Positions 41,657 to 50,740 of a stretch of 64,000 nt of DNA are shown here, one piece after another. The position numbers were made by a program, and so were the translations under genes. The stretch is from Nonomuraea spiralis (GTDB lineage Bacteria; Actinomycetota; Actinomycetes; Streptosporangiales; Streptosporangiaceae). The notes under the pieces are model-generated. The model did not search any database, had not been told where the DNA came from, and saw nothing but the letters and a program-made list of their open reading frames with translations. The first letter of the stretch is position 1. Each line of letters starts with the position of its first letter. The stretch spans positions 100,592 to 164,591 of the forward strand of contig NZ_BMRC01000022.1 in the NCBI RefSeq assembly GCF_014648435.1. The letters run 5' to 3'.

Positions 41657-43153
41657 TCAGGAGACCGTCACCGGCGTGTCCCGCAGGGTGACGTTGGCGT
41701 GGCTCTCCTGGAAGCTCTGGTCCGACACGAGGGTCAACCTGGCCGTGGACCGGAACTCCGCCAGGGTGGTGGAGCCGCAGGAGACCATCGCGGTCCTGAG
41801 TTTGGCGACGGTAAGGGCGAGCCCTTCGCTGAGGTCACCGGCGTAGGGGACGTACCCGTCCACGCCTTCCTCGAAGACCAGCCCCTGGCCTCCCTGGCCG
41901 TAGCGCTGCCAGTTGCGGGCCCGGTTCGAGCCCTCGCCCCAGTACTCCTTGACGAAGCCGTCACGGGTGGGCAACTTCGCGCCGGCCGCCTGGTCGAAGC
42001 GTGCGAAGTAACGCCCCATCATGACGAAGTCGGCCCCCATCGCCAGTGCCAGGGCGACGTGGTAGTCGTGCACCAGCCCGCCGTCGGAGCAGATCGGCAC
42101 GTACTCGCCGGTGCGTTCGCGGAAGGCGTCCCGGGCCGCGGCGACGTCCAGCACGGCGCTGGCCTGGCCGCGGCCGATGCCCTTCTGGTCACGGGTGATG
42201 CAGATGGAGCCGCCACCCACCCCGATCTTGACGAAGTCCGCTCCCGCCTCGGCGAGAAAGGTGAACGCCTCGCCGTCGACCACGTTGCCGCCGCCGACCG
42301 GGACCTCCGGATAGTGCTTCTTCACCCAGGACAGAGCCTGCGCCTGCCAGTCGCTGTAGCCGTCGGAGGAGTCGAGGCACAACGCGTCCACGCCCGCCTC
42401 CAGCAGGGCCGGGACGCGCTCCTGATAGTCGTGGGTGTTGATGCCCGCGCCCACGCGCAGCCGCTTGGCGGCGTCCACGAGCTGGTTCGGGAAGCGCTTG
42501 TTGTCCGCGTAGTCGGAACGGAACACCAGATGCTGCAGGTGACCCTCGGCGTCCAGCACCGGGAGGCAGTCCAGCCGTTCGTCCCACAGCCGCGCGTTGG
42601 CCTCCGACAGCGTGATGTCGGGCCCGGCATGGGCCAGGTCGGCGATGGCGGTCATCCGGCCGCTGACCGGTCCGTCCAGATCATGACGCTGGGGATGGAA
42701 GTCACGGGAGGTCACCAGGCCGAGCAGCCGGCCGGTGGCGGTCCCGTCGTGGGTGACCGCTGCGGTGCTGTGCCCGGTGTGGCGCATGACGTCGACCAGG
42801 ACGCTCAGGCTGTCGTCGGGGCGTACGTTGGTGTCGCTGGTGACGAACCCGGCCTTGAAGTTCTTCACCTTGCGGACCGCCGCGGCCTGGTCCGCGATGG
42901 GCTGGTTGTGGTGCAGGAAGCTGAGACCACCGTCGCGCGCGAGCGCGATCGCGAGATCAGGTGTGCCGACGGCCTGCATGATCGCGGACGTGAACGGGGA
43001 CTGCAGCTCGATCGCCGACTCCTCGCCCGCGATGTGCCGCGCCAAGGGCGTGCGCAGGTCAACCGTCGCAGCCGAGCAGTCGGTGCGAGTCCGGTTCGGC
43101 AAGAGCAGAAACTCGTTGAACGTCCGTGAGACCTCGGTGATGATCTGTGCCAC
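41657..43153 (-). CDS. guaB: IMP dehydrogenase
   Basis: 498 residues from GTG 43153 with AGGAGG upstream. The TIM-barrel core is split by a CBS pair: the N-terminal part has PFTSAIMQAVGTPDLAIALA, the CBS region covers about residues 100-220, and the barrel continues with LCLDSSDGYSDWQAQALSWV and VPVGGGNVVDGEA. The catalytic Cys is C318 in GVGGGSICITRDQKGIGRGQ. This loop (SICITR-x-QKGIGRGQ) is the type known from kinetoplastid and some bacterial enzymes, and differs from the GPGSICTTR loop of the usual actinobacterial housekeeping GuaB. It oxidises IMP to XMP with NAD+. It may be a second copy in this genome. Confidence 0.88.
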   Translation of the reverse strand: MAQIITEVSRTFNEFLLLPNRTRTDCSAATVDLRTPLARHIAGEESAIELQSPFTSAIMQAVGTPDLAIALARDGGLSFLHHNQPIADQAAAVRKVKNFKAGFVTSDTNVRPDDSLSVLVDVMRHTGHSTAAVTHDGTATGRLLGLVTSRDFHPQRHDLDGPVSGRMTAIADLAHAGPDITLSEANARLWDERLDCLPVLDAEGHLQHLVFRSDYADNKRFPNQLVDAAKRLRVGAGINTHDYQERVPALLEAGVDALCLDSSDGYSDWQAQALSWVKKHYPEVPVGGGNVVDGEAFTFLAEAGADFVKIGVGGGSICITRDQKGIGRGQASAVLDVAAARDAFRERTGEYVPICSDGGLVHDYHVALALAMGADFVMMGRYFARFDQAAGAKLPTRDGFVKEYWGEGSNRARNWQRYGQGGQGLVFEEGVDGYVPYAGDLSEGLALTVAKLRTAMVSCGSTTLAEFRSTARLTLVSDQSFQESHANVTLRDTPVTVS

Positions 43154-43476
43154 TCGTTCCTCCTGACCCGTCGGCCGGGGCCCGGCTGCCCCGCCGTGAG
43201 GATCGCCCCCGCATCCGAGGCCCTGGGCAGGCAGAGATCAGCCAGGCAGCCGTGGAGGTGCCACCGACCGCGGAAGAGCCCTGACCGGCCCGTTGATCGA
43301 ACGGGGTGCGGTCGTGACCAGGCACCATATCGATGAACTCGGCCAACGCACCAATCGTGGCCGTCACCCCGGGGACTGCTGAAGGTGCTCGGCCCGGCCG
43401 TGTGGTGCGCGCGGATCGCTGCCGAAGGGTTCCTCGGCGCCGATGTCGCTCGCCTTGCCATCGAGGCGGGCTCGAT
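43154..43476. other. Intergenic region, no gene recognised
   Basis: The IMP dehydrogenase ribosome site lies at the left end. Toward the right a + strand frame ends ARIAAEGFLGADVARLAIEA before a TAG, which could be a tail fragment of a lost gene, but nothing upstream supports it. Confidence 0.25.
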
Positions 43477-45456
43477 CTAGGCGGGGACCCAGGATCGCGT
43501 CGGCACCGTCGCGGCCAGCTCGAACCATTCGCCGTCCCGGGCCAGGTCCAGCCGCCCGTCCAGCTCGGCCAGGCGCGTGGTCAGGTTGCCCATCCCGGCC
43601 GAGCCGCGGCGGATCGGCTTGGCCTGCGCGCCGTCGTTGCGTACGGCCATTCGTACTTCGCCGTCGTGCGCGTTCGTGCTGATCGCGCAGTGGCGGGCGG
43701 AGCTGTGCCGCAGCACGTTGGTGACCGCCTCGCGCAGCACGGCGCCGAGCGTGGTCTCCACCTCGGTACCGAGCATGCCGTGACCGAGTTCCAGCGTGAC
43801 CTCGATACCCGCGGCCGCCAGCACCGAACGCGCCGAGTCCGCCTCGCCCGCCAGCGACAACCTCCCCCGCTCGCCGGAGACGGTTCGCAGGTCGCTCATG
43901 GCCTGCTCGGTCATGGCCAGCACGTCGTCCAGTTCGGCGCGGGCGCGTTCGGGTTCCAGTCGCCTGGCCAGCTCGCTCTTGAGCAGGATCGCCGCCAGCG
44001 TGTGCCCGAGCAGGTCGTGCAGGTCACGCGCGGCCCGCAGCCGCTCCTCCACCACCACCGACCTGGCCAGCCCGTCTCTGGCCGCGCTCAGCTCCCGGTC
44101 CAGCCGCGCCAGCGTGAACAGCCCGTAGATGACCAGCCCCGTCACGAGCGTACTGACCGTGTAGTTCACCACCAGCGGGTACGGCAGGCCGATCACCAGC
44201 CCGGTGACCCCCACCACCGCCATGACGGCGGCCACCAGCGGCACCGCCGCTCTCAGCCGCAGGGCCAGCAGCAGCGGCCCGGTCAGGAACCCGGTCGTCA
44301 CCAGCCAGGCCTGCTCGAACACCGGAATCGGGGCTAGCGTCAGCACGCCCATGACGATCAGTGCGATCGGATGCCTGCCCTCGATCGAGCGCAGGTGGAT
44401 GACAATGATGACGACCAGCAGAGGAAGGGGCCACCACGAGCCGGCCAGCAGCAACGCCTTGGCCGAGAACCCGACCAGCACCGCCGCGAGCACCGCCGTC
44501 GACAGCTTGCTGGACAGAGCGGGCGGGTCCGGCAGCGTGGTGCCGGGCAGCGCCACCTCCACGAGGACCTGGGCGTTGTCGTCGACGCCGGTGGTGAGCG
44601 TGCCACCGGCCGCCGCGACCTGGGCGGGGAGATCGGCCAGGAATTCGTCCGTGGCGCTGGGGGTGCCGTCGTGGGCGATGCTCAGCCGTACGGTGCCGTC
44701 TTCTGTGGCGGACTCGATCACGCAGCGGGAGGCGGCGCGGCGCCGGACGATCTCGGTCACGGCCTCGCGCAGGACGGTGGCCAGCAGCGCGCCGGCCGGG
44801 CCGAGCGGTTCCGTGTGCCGTATCCGTACGTCGGTGGCGATTCCCGCGGCGATCAGCATGCCCTTGGCGGTGGTGAGTTCGGGGGCCAGCGACATCGCGC
44901 GGTAGCCGACGGCGGCGGCTCTGGCCTCGCTCAGCGAGTGCCGGGCCGATTCGACGTCAGGCGTGCCCTTCCGGGCGCTGGCCGCGATCGTGTCGAGCGC
45001 GGCGCCGAGGCTCTTGTTGAGTTCCGCCGCGATGCGGAGTTGTTCCTCGGCCGCCGCGGTCATCGCCAGCGACAGACGAGCGGCGGTCACTTCCTGGATC
45101 CGGTCCAGCATCGTGGCCAGGCCGTAGACGATCAGGGCGATCAGGACCATGCTGATCACCGGGTCGGCCGGTCCCAGCAGCAGCGCGCTGCCCGTCACCA
45201 CGAGGGCGAGCGGCCAGGACCTGGTCAGCAGCAGCGAGCCGGCGACGAAGCCGAGGATGCCGACCGAAGTGTCGAACACGAACACGGAACCGTAGGCGGC
45301 GGCGGCCTGCAGCGCGATCAACCACCAGGATCGGCGCCGGATGAAGAGCACCTGTAAGCCGAGTACCGCCAGGGCCAGGGGTGACCCGGCTATCGCGTAG
45401 ACACCTGCTAACCCGGCCAGCACCAGAAGGACGGTCCACTTTGCCCACGTTTGCAC
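43477..45456 (-). CDS. Orphan sensor histidine kinase with two kinase modules, the first degenerate
   Basis: 659 residues from GTG 45456. Residues 1-115 are about five membrane helices. Residues 125-305 form a first NarL-type kinase module in which the H-box is AAELNKSLGAAL: the phospho-acceptor position is N147, and only an N-box-like segment (LREAVTEIVRRRAASRC) remains. Residues 320-450 are a second set of membrane helices. Residues 460-655 form an intact module with H480 (RAARDLHDLLGHTLAAI), N-box (LREAVTNVLRHSSARHC) and G-box (GSAGMGNLTTRLAEL). It looks like an internal tandem duplication. No response-regulator gene adjoins it on the same strand. Confidence 0.85.
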   Translation of the reverse strand: MQTWAKWTVLLVLAGLAGVYAIAGSPLALAVLGLQVLFIRRRSWWLIALQAAAAYGSVFVFDTSVGILGFVAGSLLLTRSWPLALVVTGSALLLGPADPVISMVLIALIVYGLATMLDRIQEVTAARLSLAMTAAAEEQLRIAAELNKSLGAALDTIAASARKGTPDVESARHSLSEARAAAVGYRAMSLAPELTTAKGMLIAAGIATDVRIRHTEPLGPAGALLATVLREAVTEIVRRRAASRCVIESATEDGTVRLSIAHDGTPSATDEFLADLPAQVAAAGGTLTTGVDDNAQVLVEVALPGTTLPDPPALSSKLSTAVLAAVLVGFSAKALLLAGSWWPLPLLVVIIVIHLRSIEGRHPIALIVMGVLTLAPIPVFEQAWLVTTGFLTGPLLLALRLRAAVPLVAAVMAVVGVTGLVIGLPYPLVVNYTVSTLVTGLVIYGLFTLARLDRELSAARDGLARSVVVEERLRAARDLHDLLGHTLAAILLKSELARRLEPERARAELDDVLAMTEQAMSDLRTVSGERGRLSLAGEADSARSVLAAAGIEVTLELGHGMLGTEVETTLGAVLREAVTNVLRHSSARHCAISTNAHDGEVRMAVRNDGAQAKPIRRGSAGMGNLTTRLAELDGRLDLARDGEWFELAATVPTRSWVPA

Positions 45457-45605
45457 CCACGTAGCCTACGAGCGCCGCAGGACCGCCGTTGCTGCCGCCA
45501 CCACCGCGAGAAGCCCACCGACTTGCCCGGCTCCCCCGAGATCCACCCCGTCGCCCCTGAGCGGCCGGGAGAAGACCGGACACTTACGCGAGCGACCATA
45601 CGGAG

Positions 45606-46794
45606 TTGACGTCGCCGCGGCGCGGTCTCGGCCGGATCGTCGGCGGTGGCGGGCCGGGCGGCCTGCCACCGATGCCGGGCGGCGGCGGGTTCGGCGGTCA
45701 GGCCGGGCCGTTGCGCATGTTCAACGAGGTCGTGGGCGGGCAGATCAGCTGGCTGCTGCCGCTCGCGCTGCTGATCGTGGTGGCCGCCGCCCTGTTCGCC
45801 GCGTCGGCCATGCGCCGGAGGGTTGCCGTCGTGCCGGCCGTGCGCGGCGGGTGGCTGCTGTGGGGCGGCTGGCTGCTGGTCAACGCCGTCGTCTTCAGCT
45901 TCGCCTCCGGCATCTTTCACTCCTACTACACCACGATGCTGGCGCCCGCCATCGGCGCGCTGGTCGGCGCGGGAACGGTGGAGCTGTCCCGCCACCGCCG
46001 AGGCCGCGTGGCCGCTGCCGGGGCGGTGGTGGTCAGCGCGGCCTGGGCCTGGGCGCTGATCTCGCGCGACACGTCATGGCACGGCTGGCTGCGCTACGCG
46101 GTGCTCGCCGCCGCCATCACGGCGATCGCCCTCCTTCTCGCCGGAACGCGCACCGCCCGTACGAGGTCGGTCGTGGCGGTGGCAGTGCTCGTCCCCGCGT
46201 TGCTGGCACCAGGGACGTGGTCACTCGCCCACGCCTTCGGCCCGCCGGACGCCACCGGCGTCAACCCCGCCGCAGGCCCGTCGAGCGGGTTCGGCGGCCG
46301 GATGCCCCCCGCGGGCAGGCGGGACGGCTCCGGCGACGGGCCACCCGGCCCACCTCCCGTAGCGGGCGGCCCGATGGGGGGGCGCCGAACTCACCGCCGG
46401 GCAACGCAGGATCCTCGACTACGCCGTCGCCCACTCCGGCGGGGCCCGCATCAAGCTCGCGATCAACACCCCCGCCATGGGTGCCGCCGCGTACATCATG
46501 AGCAGCGATGAGACGGTGATCGGCATGGGTGGCTTCATGGGGGCCGATCCCGCGCCGAGCGCCGCGCGACTCGACCGCTGGGTCAGGGCGGGCGAGCTGC
46601 GCTACGTCCTGAGCGGCTCCGGCCCGGAGCCGCTGATGCCAGGTGGGCGAGGGGCCGCCCAAGCCCGTACCGCCTGGATCAGCGGCACCTGCACGGCGGT
46701 GCCCGCCGCCGAGTACGGCGGCACCACGCCGAGCGGCACCTCGGCCCGGTCACCGTTCGGCGGCGCACAGACGCTGTACCGATGTGGCACGTGA
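45606..46794 (+). pseudogene. Truncated, frameshifted membrane glycosyltransferase (YkcA/ArnT-like)
   Basis: The frame from TTG 45606 carries membrane helices (SWLLPLALLIVVAAALFAAS, FHSYYTTMLAPAIGALVGAG) and a Gly/Pro-rich loop, the C-terminal part of the large GT39-like membrane mannosyltransferases. The N-terminal catalytic half is missing. At a run of seven G (46376-46382) the frame shifts: downstream, another frame continues with ELTAGQRRILDYAVAHSGGA, AAYIMSSDETVIGMGGFMGA and RLDRWVRAGELRYVLSGSGP to a TGA at 46792-46794, which is the usual outer C-terminal domain. One G too many explains the break. Not functional as it stands. Confidence 0.75.
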
Positions 46795-46897
46795 GCCGGA
46801 CGTCCCACCTGCCCATGCAGGCAGGAGGGCGGCCTCGGCCCCGGGTCGCCGCGGGCGCAGCTCACACGCTTTTCTCACCATGTGCAGGTAGAACGAT

Positions 46898-47598
<701 letters not shown>

Positions 47599-47602
<4 letters not shown>

Positions 47603-49062
47603 GGGTGGCACGCCGTCCGTGGCCGCTGCGGCTGCGCCTGCTGGTCGCCCTGCTCGGCTTGTCGGCGGCGGGGCTGGCCGTCTTCGCGATCGCCGGCACC
47701 GTGATGCTGGAGCAGTCGCTGCTCTCGCGCGTGGACGCGCAGCTCGCCGAGTTCTCCGCGACCACCTCCGCCCGCCGGCCGCCGATCGGACCTCCGCCGC
47801 CGCCCGGGAGCGTCCAGTTGCCGACCCAGTTCCGGATCGCCGTCTACGACCCCTCGGGGCGATTGGCCCGCGTGATTCCCACGGACGCGACGGGCGGCCC
47901 GCAGGTCCCGGCCGAGGCGATCTCGTCCGTGCCGTACCGGCCGTTCACCGTGCAGGACCGGAGCGGGCGGGAGGACTGGCGCGTCCTGCTCAGGGAACTG
48001 CCGAACGGCGAGCGCATCGCCCTGTCGATGTCGCTGGAGGCCAACCGCGCCACCGTGCAGCAGTTGCTGGTCATCGAGGCCGCCGCGGGAACGCTGGTGC
48101 TCGTGCTGCTGGGCGCCGTGGCCTGGGCGGTCGTACGGCTGGGCCTGCGCCCGCTCACCCGCGTCGAACGCACGGCGCGGGCGATCTCCGCCGGCGACCT
48201 CGACCGAAGGGTCGCCGACACCGATCCGCGTACCGAGATCGGGCGGCTCGGCCAGACGCTCAACACGATGCTGGAACGACTGTCCACCGCCCTGCGCGCC
48301 CGCCAGCAGTCGGAACAGCGGCTACGCCATTTCGTCGCCGACGCCTCCCATGAACTGCGCACGCCGCTGACCTCGATCCGCGGCTTCGCCGAGCTCTACC
48401 ACCATGGCCAGGGCGCCCGGGACGCGGTGGCCGAGCGGCTGCTGCGCAGGATCGAGGCCGAGGCCGAACGCATGGGCGTCCTGGTGGAGGACATGCTGCT
48501 GCTGGCCCGGCTGGACCAGGAGCCCACCCTGGAACCCACCGTCGTGGACCTGCACGTGCTGGCCGGGGACGTCGTCCACGCCGCCCAGGCCCGCGACCGC
48601 GAGCGGCCGATCCGGCTGGTCGTCTCCGAGGAGCCGGTGTTCGTGCTGGGCGACGAACACCGGCTGCACCAGGTCATCGCCAACCTGGTCGGCAACGCCA
48701 TGCGGCACACTGCTCCGGACGCGGAGATCCGGGTCGAGGTCGCCCCCCGCGCCGTCGCCGGGGTCCCCTCTCCCGGGGTCGTGCACGCCGGCGGCGGGCC
48801 CGCCGCGCACACCAGGGCCGCGCTGGTCGAGGTGCGCGACGAAGGGCAGGGCATCGAGGCCGGCCATCTGCCACACGTGTTCGACCGCTTCTACCGGGCC
48901 GACCCCGGCCGCTCCCGCGACAGCGGCGGAACGGGGCTGGGCCTGGCCATCGCCGCGGCGCTCGTGCAGGCGCACGACGGCCGGATCGAGGTGACCAGCG
49001 TCCCGGGCCGCGGTACCACCTTCCGCGTACTGCTGCCACTTGAGCAGCATCGCGAGGACTGA
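47599..49062 (+). CDS. Sensor histidine kinase, OmpR type with HAMP
   Basis: 487 residues from GTG 47599, overlapping the regulator stop. Helix 1 is LLVALLGLSAAGLAVFAIAG, followed by an outer domain of about 120 residues with a PPIGPPPPPGSVQ loop, then helix 2 (LVIEAAAGTLVLVLLGAVAW) and HAMP. HisKA has the phospho-acceptor in VADASHELRTPLTSIRGFAE, then the N-box (ANLVGNAMRHTAPD), D-box (DEGQGIEAGHLPHVFDRFYR) and G-box (GTGLGLAIAAALVQAHDG). Same type as the actinobacterial PrrB/TcrY kinases. Signal unknown. Confidence 0.93.
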
Positions 49063-49074
49063 ACAGCTCCGGCC

Positions 49075-49102
49075 GTTCACCTTCTCGTCAGGCACGGTTC
49101 AC
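49075..49102. repeat. GTTCAC direct repeat upstream of the VTC operon
   Basis: GTTCAC at 49075-49080 and 49097-49102, 22 bp apart (two helical turns), stands 55-80 bp before the VTC-domain gene. A candidate site for the OmpR-type regulator encoded just upstream. Confidence 0.4.
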
Positions 49103-49154
49103 ACATTATTCCCAGCTTCGTGCTGTCAGATGTGTGCTGACGAAAGGAGGGACT

Positions 49155-50048
49155 TTGCTGAAAAGGTTCCGCAAACCAGCCGTCTCCGCAGCCAAGAGCG
49201 CCGATCAGCCGCCGTCCGAGGTGGGCGGCGACCAGGGCCACCGGCTGCGGGCCCCCAGCAAGCTGCACGCCTTCAACCGCTACGAGATCAAGTACCTCGT
49301 GGACACGTCGGAGGCGGTCGCGCTGCGGGAGGAGATCGAGCAGCGGCTCGATCGCGACCATCACAGCGGAGACGCGGGCTACGGCATCTGGAGCGTCTAC
49401 TACGACACCCGGCAGCTGCGCTTCTACTGGGAGAAGATCGAGGGGCTGAAGTTCCGCAGGAAGCTGCGGGTGCGCCACTACGGCGACCGCTTCTCCGTGG
49501 ACGGCACCACGCCGGTGTTCGTCGAGATCAAGCAGCGGGTCAACCGGGTCACCCAGAAGCGGCGGGTGTCCCTCCCGTACGCCGACGCGCTGCGCCTGTG
49601 CGACGGACGGCAGATGGTCGAGCACGACCCTTCCCAGCGCGCCTTCCTGGAAGAGGTGCTCGACCTGGTGCTCCGCCTGGACCTGCGGCCCGTCGCCATG
49701 ACCGGCTACCAGCGGCACGCCTACCTCGGCCGCGACGCCGACGTGGGCCTGCGGGTGACGTTCGACCAGCGCATCCGCGGCCGTGACCGGGACTTCCACC
49801 TCGGCGCCGACGCCGAGAACCGGCTCATCGTCCCGGCCGGCAAGTCGATCGTGGAGGTCAAGGCCAACGAGCGGGTGCCGTACTGGCTGACCGACCTGAC
49901 CGCCAAGCGGAACCTGCAAGTGGTGCGGGTCTCCAAGTACTGCCAGAGCGTCGAGGCCCACGGGCTGGCGCCGCGCTCGATCTTCCACGTTCCCGACCAC
50001 GACCTCGAGCCCGGCCCCGACCGGTCTACCGTTCTCTCGGAGGCATGA
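49155..50048 (+). CDS. VTC domain-containing protein (polyphosphate polymerase-like)
   Basis: 297 residues from TTG 49155, directly after AAAGGAGGG. The VTC tunnel fold is visible: FNRYEIKYLVDTSEAVALRE, YYDTRQLRFYWEKIEGLKFR with the basic R-x-K-L-R-V-R-x-Y strand, VFVEIKQRVNRVTQKRRVSL and a late SIVEVKANERVPYWLTDL. These Lys, Arg and Glu residues match the polyphosphate/NTP site of Vtc4-type domains. In bacteria this domain is typically encoded next to a DUF4956 membrane protein and a CotH protein, as here. Polyphosphate synthesis is plausible but unproven for this type. Confidence 0.88.
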   Translation: MLKRFRKPAVSAAKSADQPPSEVGGDQGHRLRAPSKLHAFNRYEIKYLVDTSEAVALREEIEQRLDRDHHSGDAGYGIWSVYYDTRQLRFYWEKIEGLKFRRKLRVRHYGDRFSVDGTTPVFVEIKQRVNRVTQKRRVSLPYADALRLCDGRQMVEHDPSQRAFLEEVLDLVLRLDLRPVAMTGYQRHAYLGRDADVGLRVTFDQRIRGRDRDFHLGADAENRLIVPAGKSIVEVKANERVPYWLTDLTAKRNLQVVRVSKYCQSVEAHGLAPRSIFHVPDHDLEPGPDRSTVLSEA

Positions 50049-50731
50049 CCCCCATGGACTTCTCCTTCCAGGACCTGTCCGGCACGTTCAGCGTGGCCGA
50101 CATCGCGATCGCGATGGCCCTGTCGTTCGTGCTCAGCGCCATGATCGGCTGGGTGTACCGGGCCACGCACCGCAACGTCTCCTACAGCCAGTCCTACGTC
50201 CAGACGCTGGTCATCCTGGGCATGCTGATCTCGCTGATCATGCTGGTCGTCGGCTCCAACATCGCCCGCGCCTTCGCCCTGGTCGGCGCCCTGTCGGTGG
50301 TGCGGTTCCGCAACGCCATCAAAGAGACCCGCGACGTCGGGTTCATCTTCCTGGTGATGGGCGTCGGCATGGCCGTCGGCACCCGCTTCTACCTGCTGGG
50401 CATCGTCGCCGCCGTCGCCATCTCGCTGATCATCATGGTCATGCACCGGTTCAACTGGTTCCAGCTCAACGTGCGACGCCAGGTCGTCAAGGTCCAGGTC
50501 CCCTCGGACGAGGACTTCACGGCCTCGATCCAGGACGTGCTCGTCCGGCACACCGACGAGTTCGAGCTGGTCAGCATGGAGTCGATCAGGGCGGGGGCGC
50601 TCACCGAGCTCATGTACACGGTCAAGATCAAGAAGGGGAGCGAGCCGGGCGACCTGATCACCGCCCTGCGCGAGCGCAACCACGGCCAGTCGGTCACCGT
50701 CCTGACCGGATACGACCAGACCGACCTGTAG
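50045..50731 (+). CDS. DUF4956 membrane protein
   Basis: 228 residues, ATG 50045 overlapping the VTC gene stop (ATGA). Three or four N-terminal helices (IAIAMALSFVLSAMIGWVYR, TLVILGMLISLIMLVVGSNI, VGFIFLVMGVGMAVGTRFYL, GIVAAVAISLIIMVMHRFNW) with the conserved core ARAFALVGALSVVRFRNAIK between them. The C-terminal 70 residues are cytosolic. This core is diagnostic of DUF4956. The steady partnership with VTC and CotH genes suggests a membrane complex of unknown purpose. Confidence 0.92.
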   Translation: MTPMDFSFQDLSGTFSVADIAIAMALSFVLSAMIGWVYRATHRNVSYSQSYVQTLVILGMLISLIMLVVGSNIARAFALVGALSVVRFRNAIKETRDVGFIFLVMGVGMAVGTRFYLLGIVAAVAISLIIMVMHRFNWFQLNVRRQVVKVQVPSDEDFTASIQDVLVRHTDEFELVSMESIRAGALTELMYTVKIKKGSEPGDLITALRERNHGQSVTVLTGYDQTDL

Positions 50732-50740
50732 GCCCGGCAC

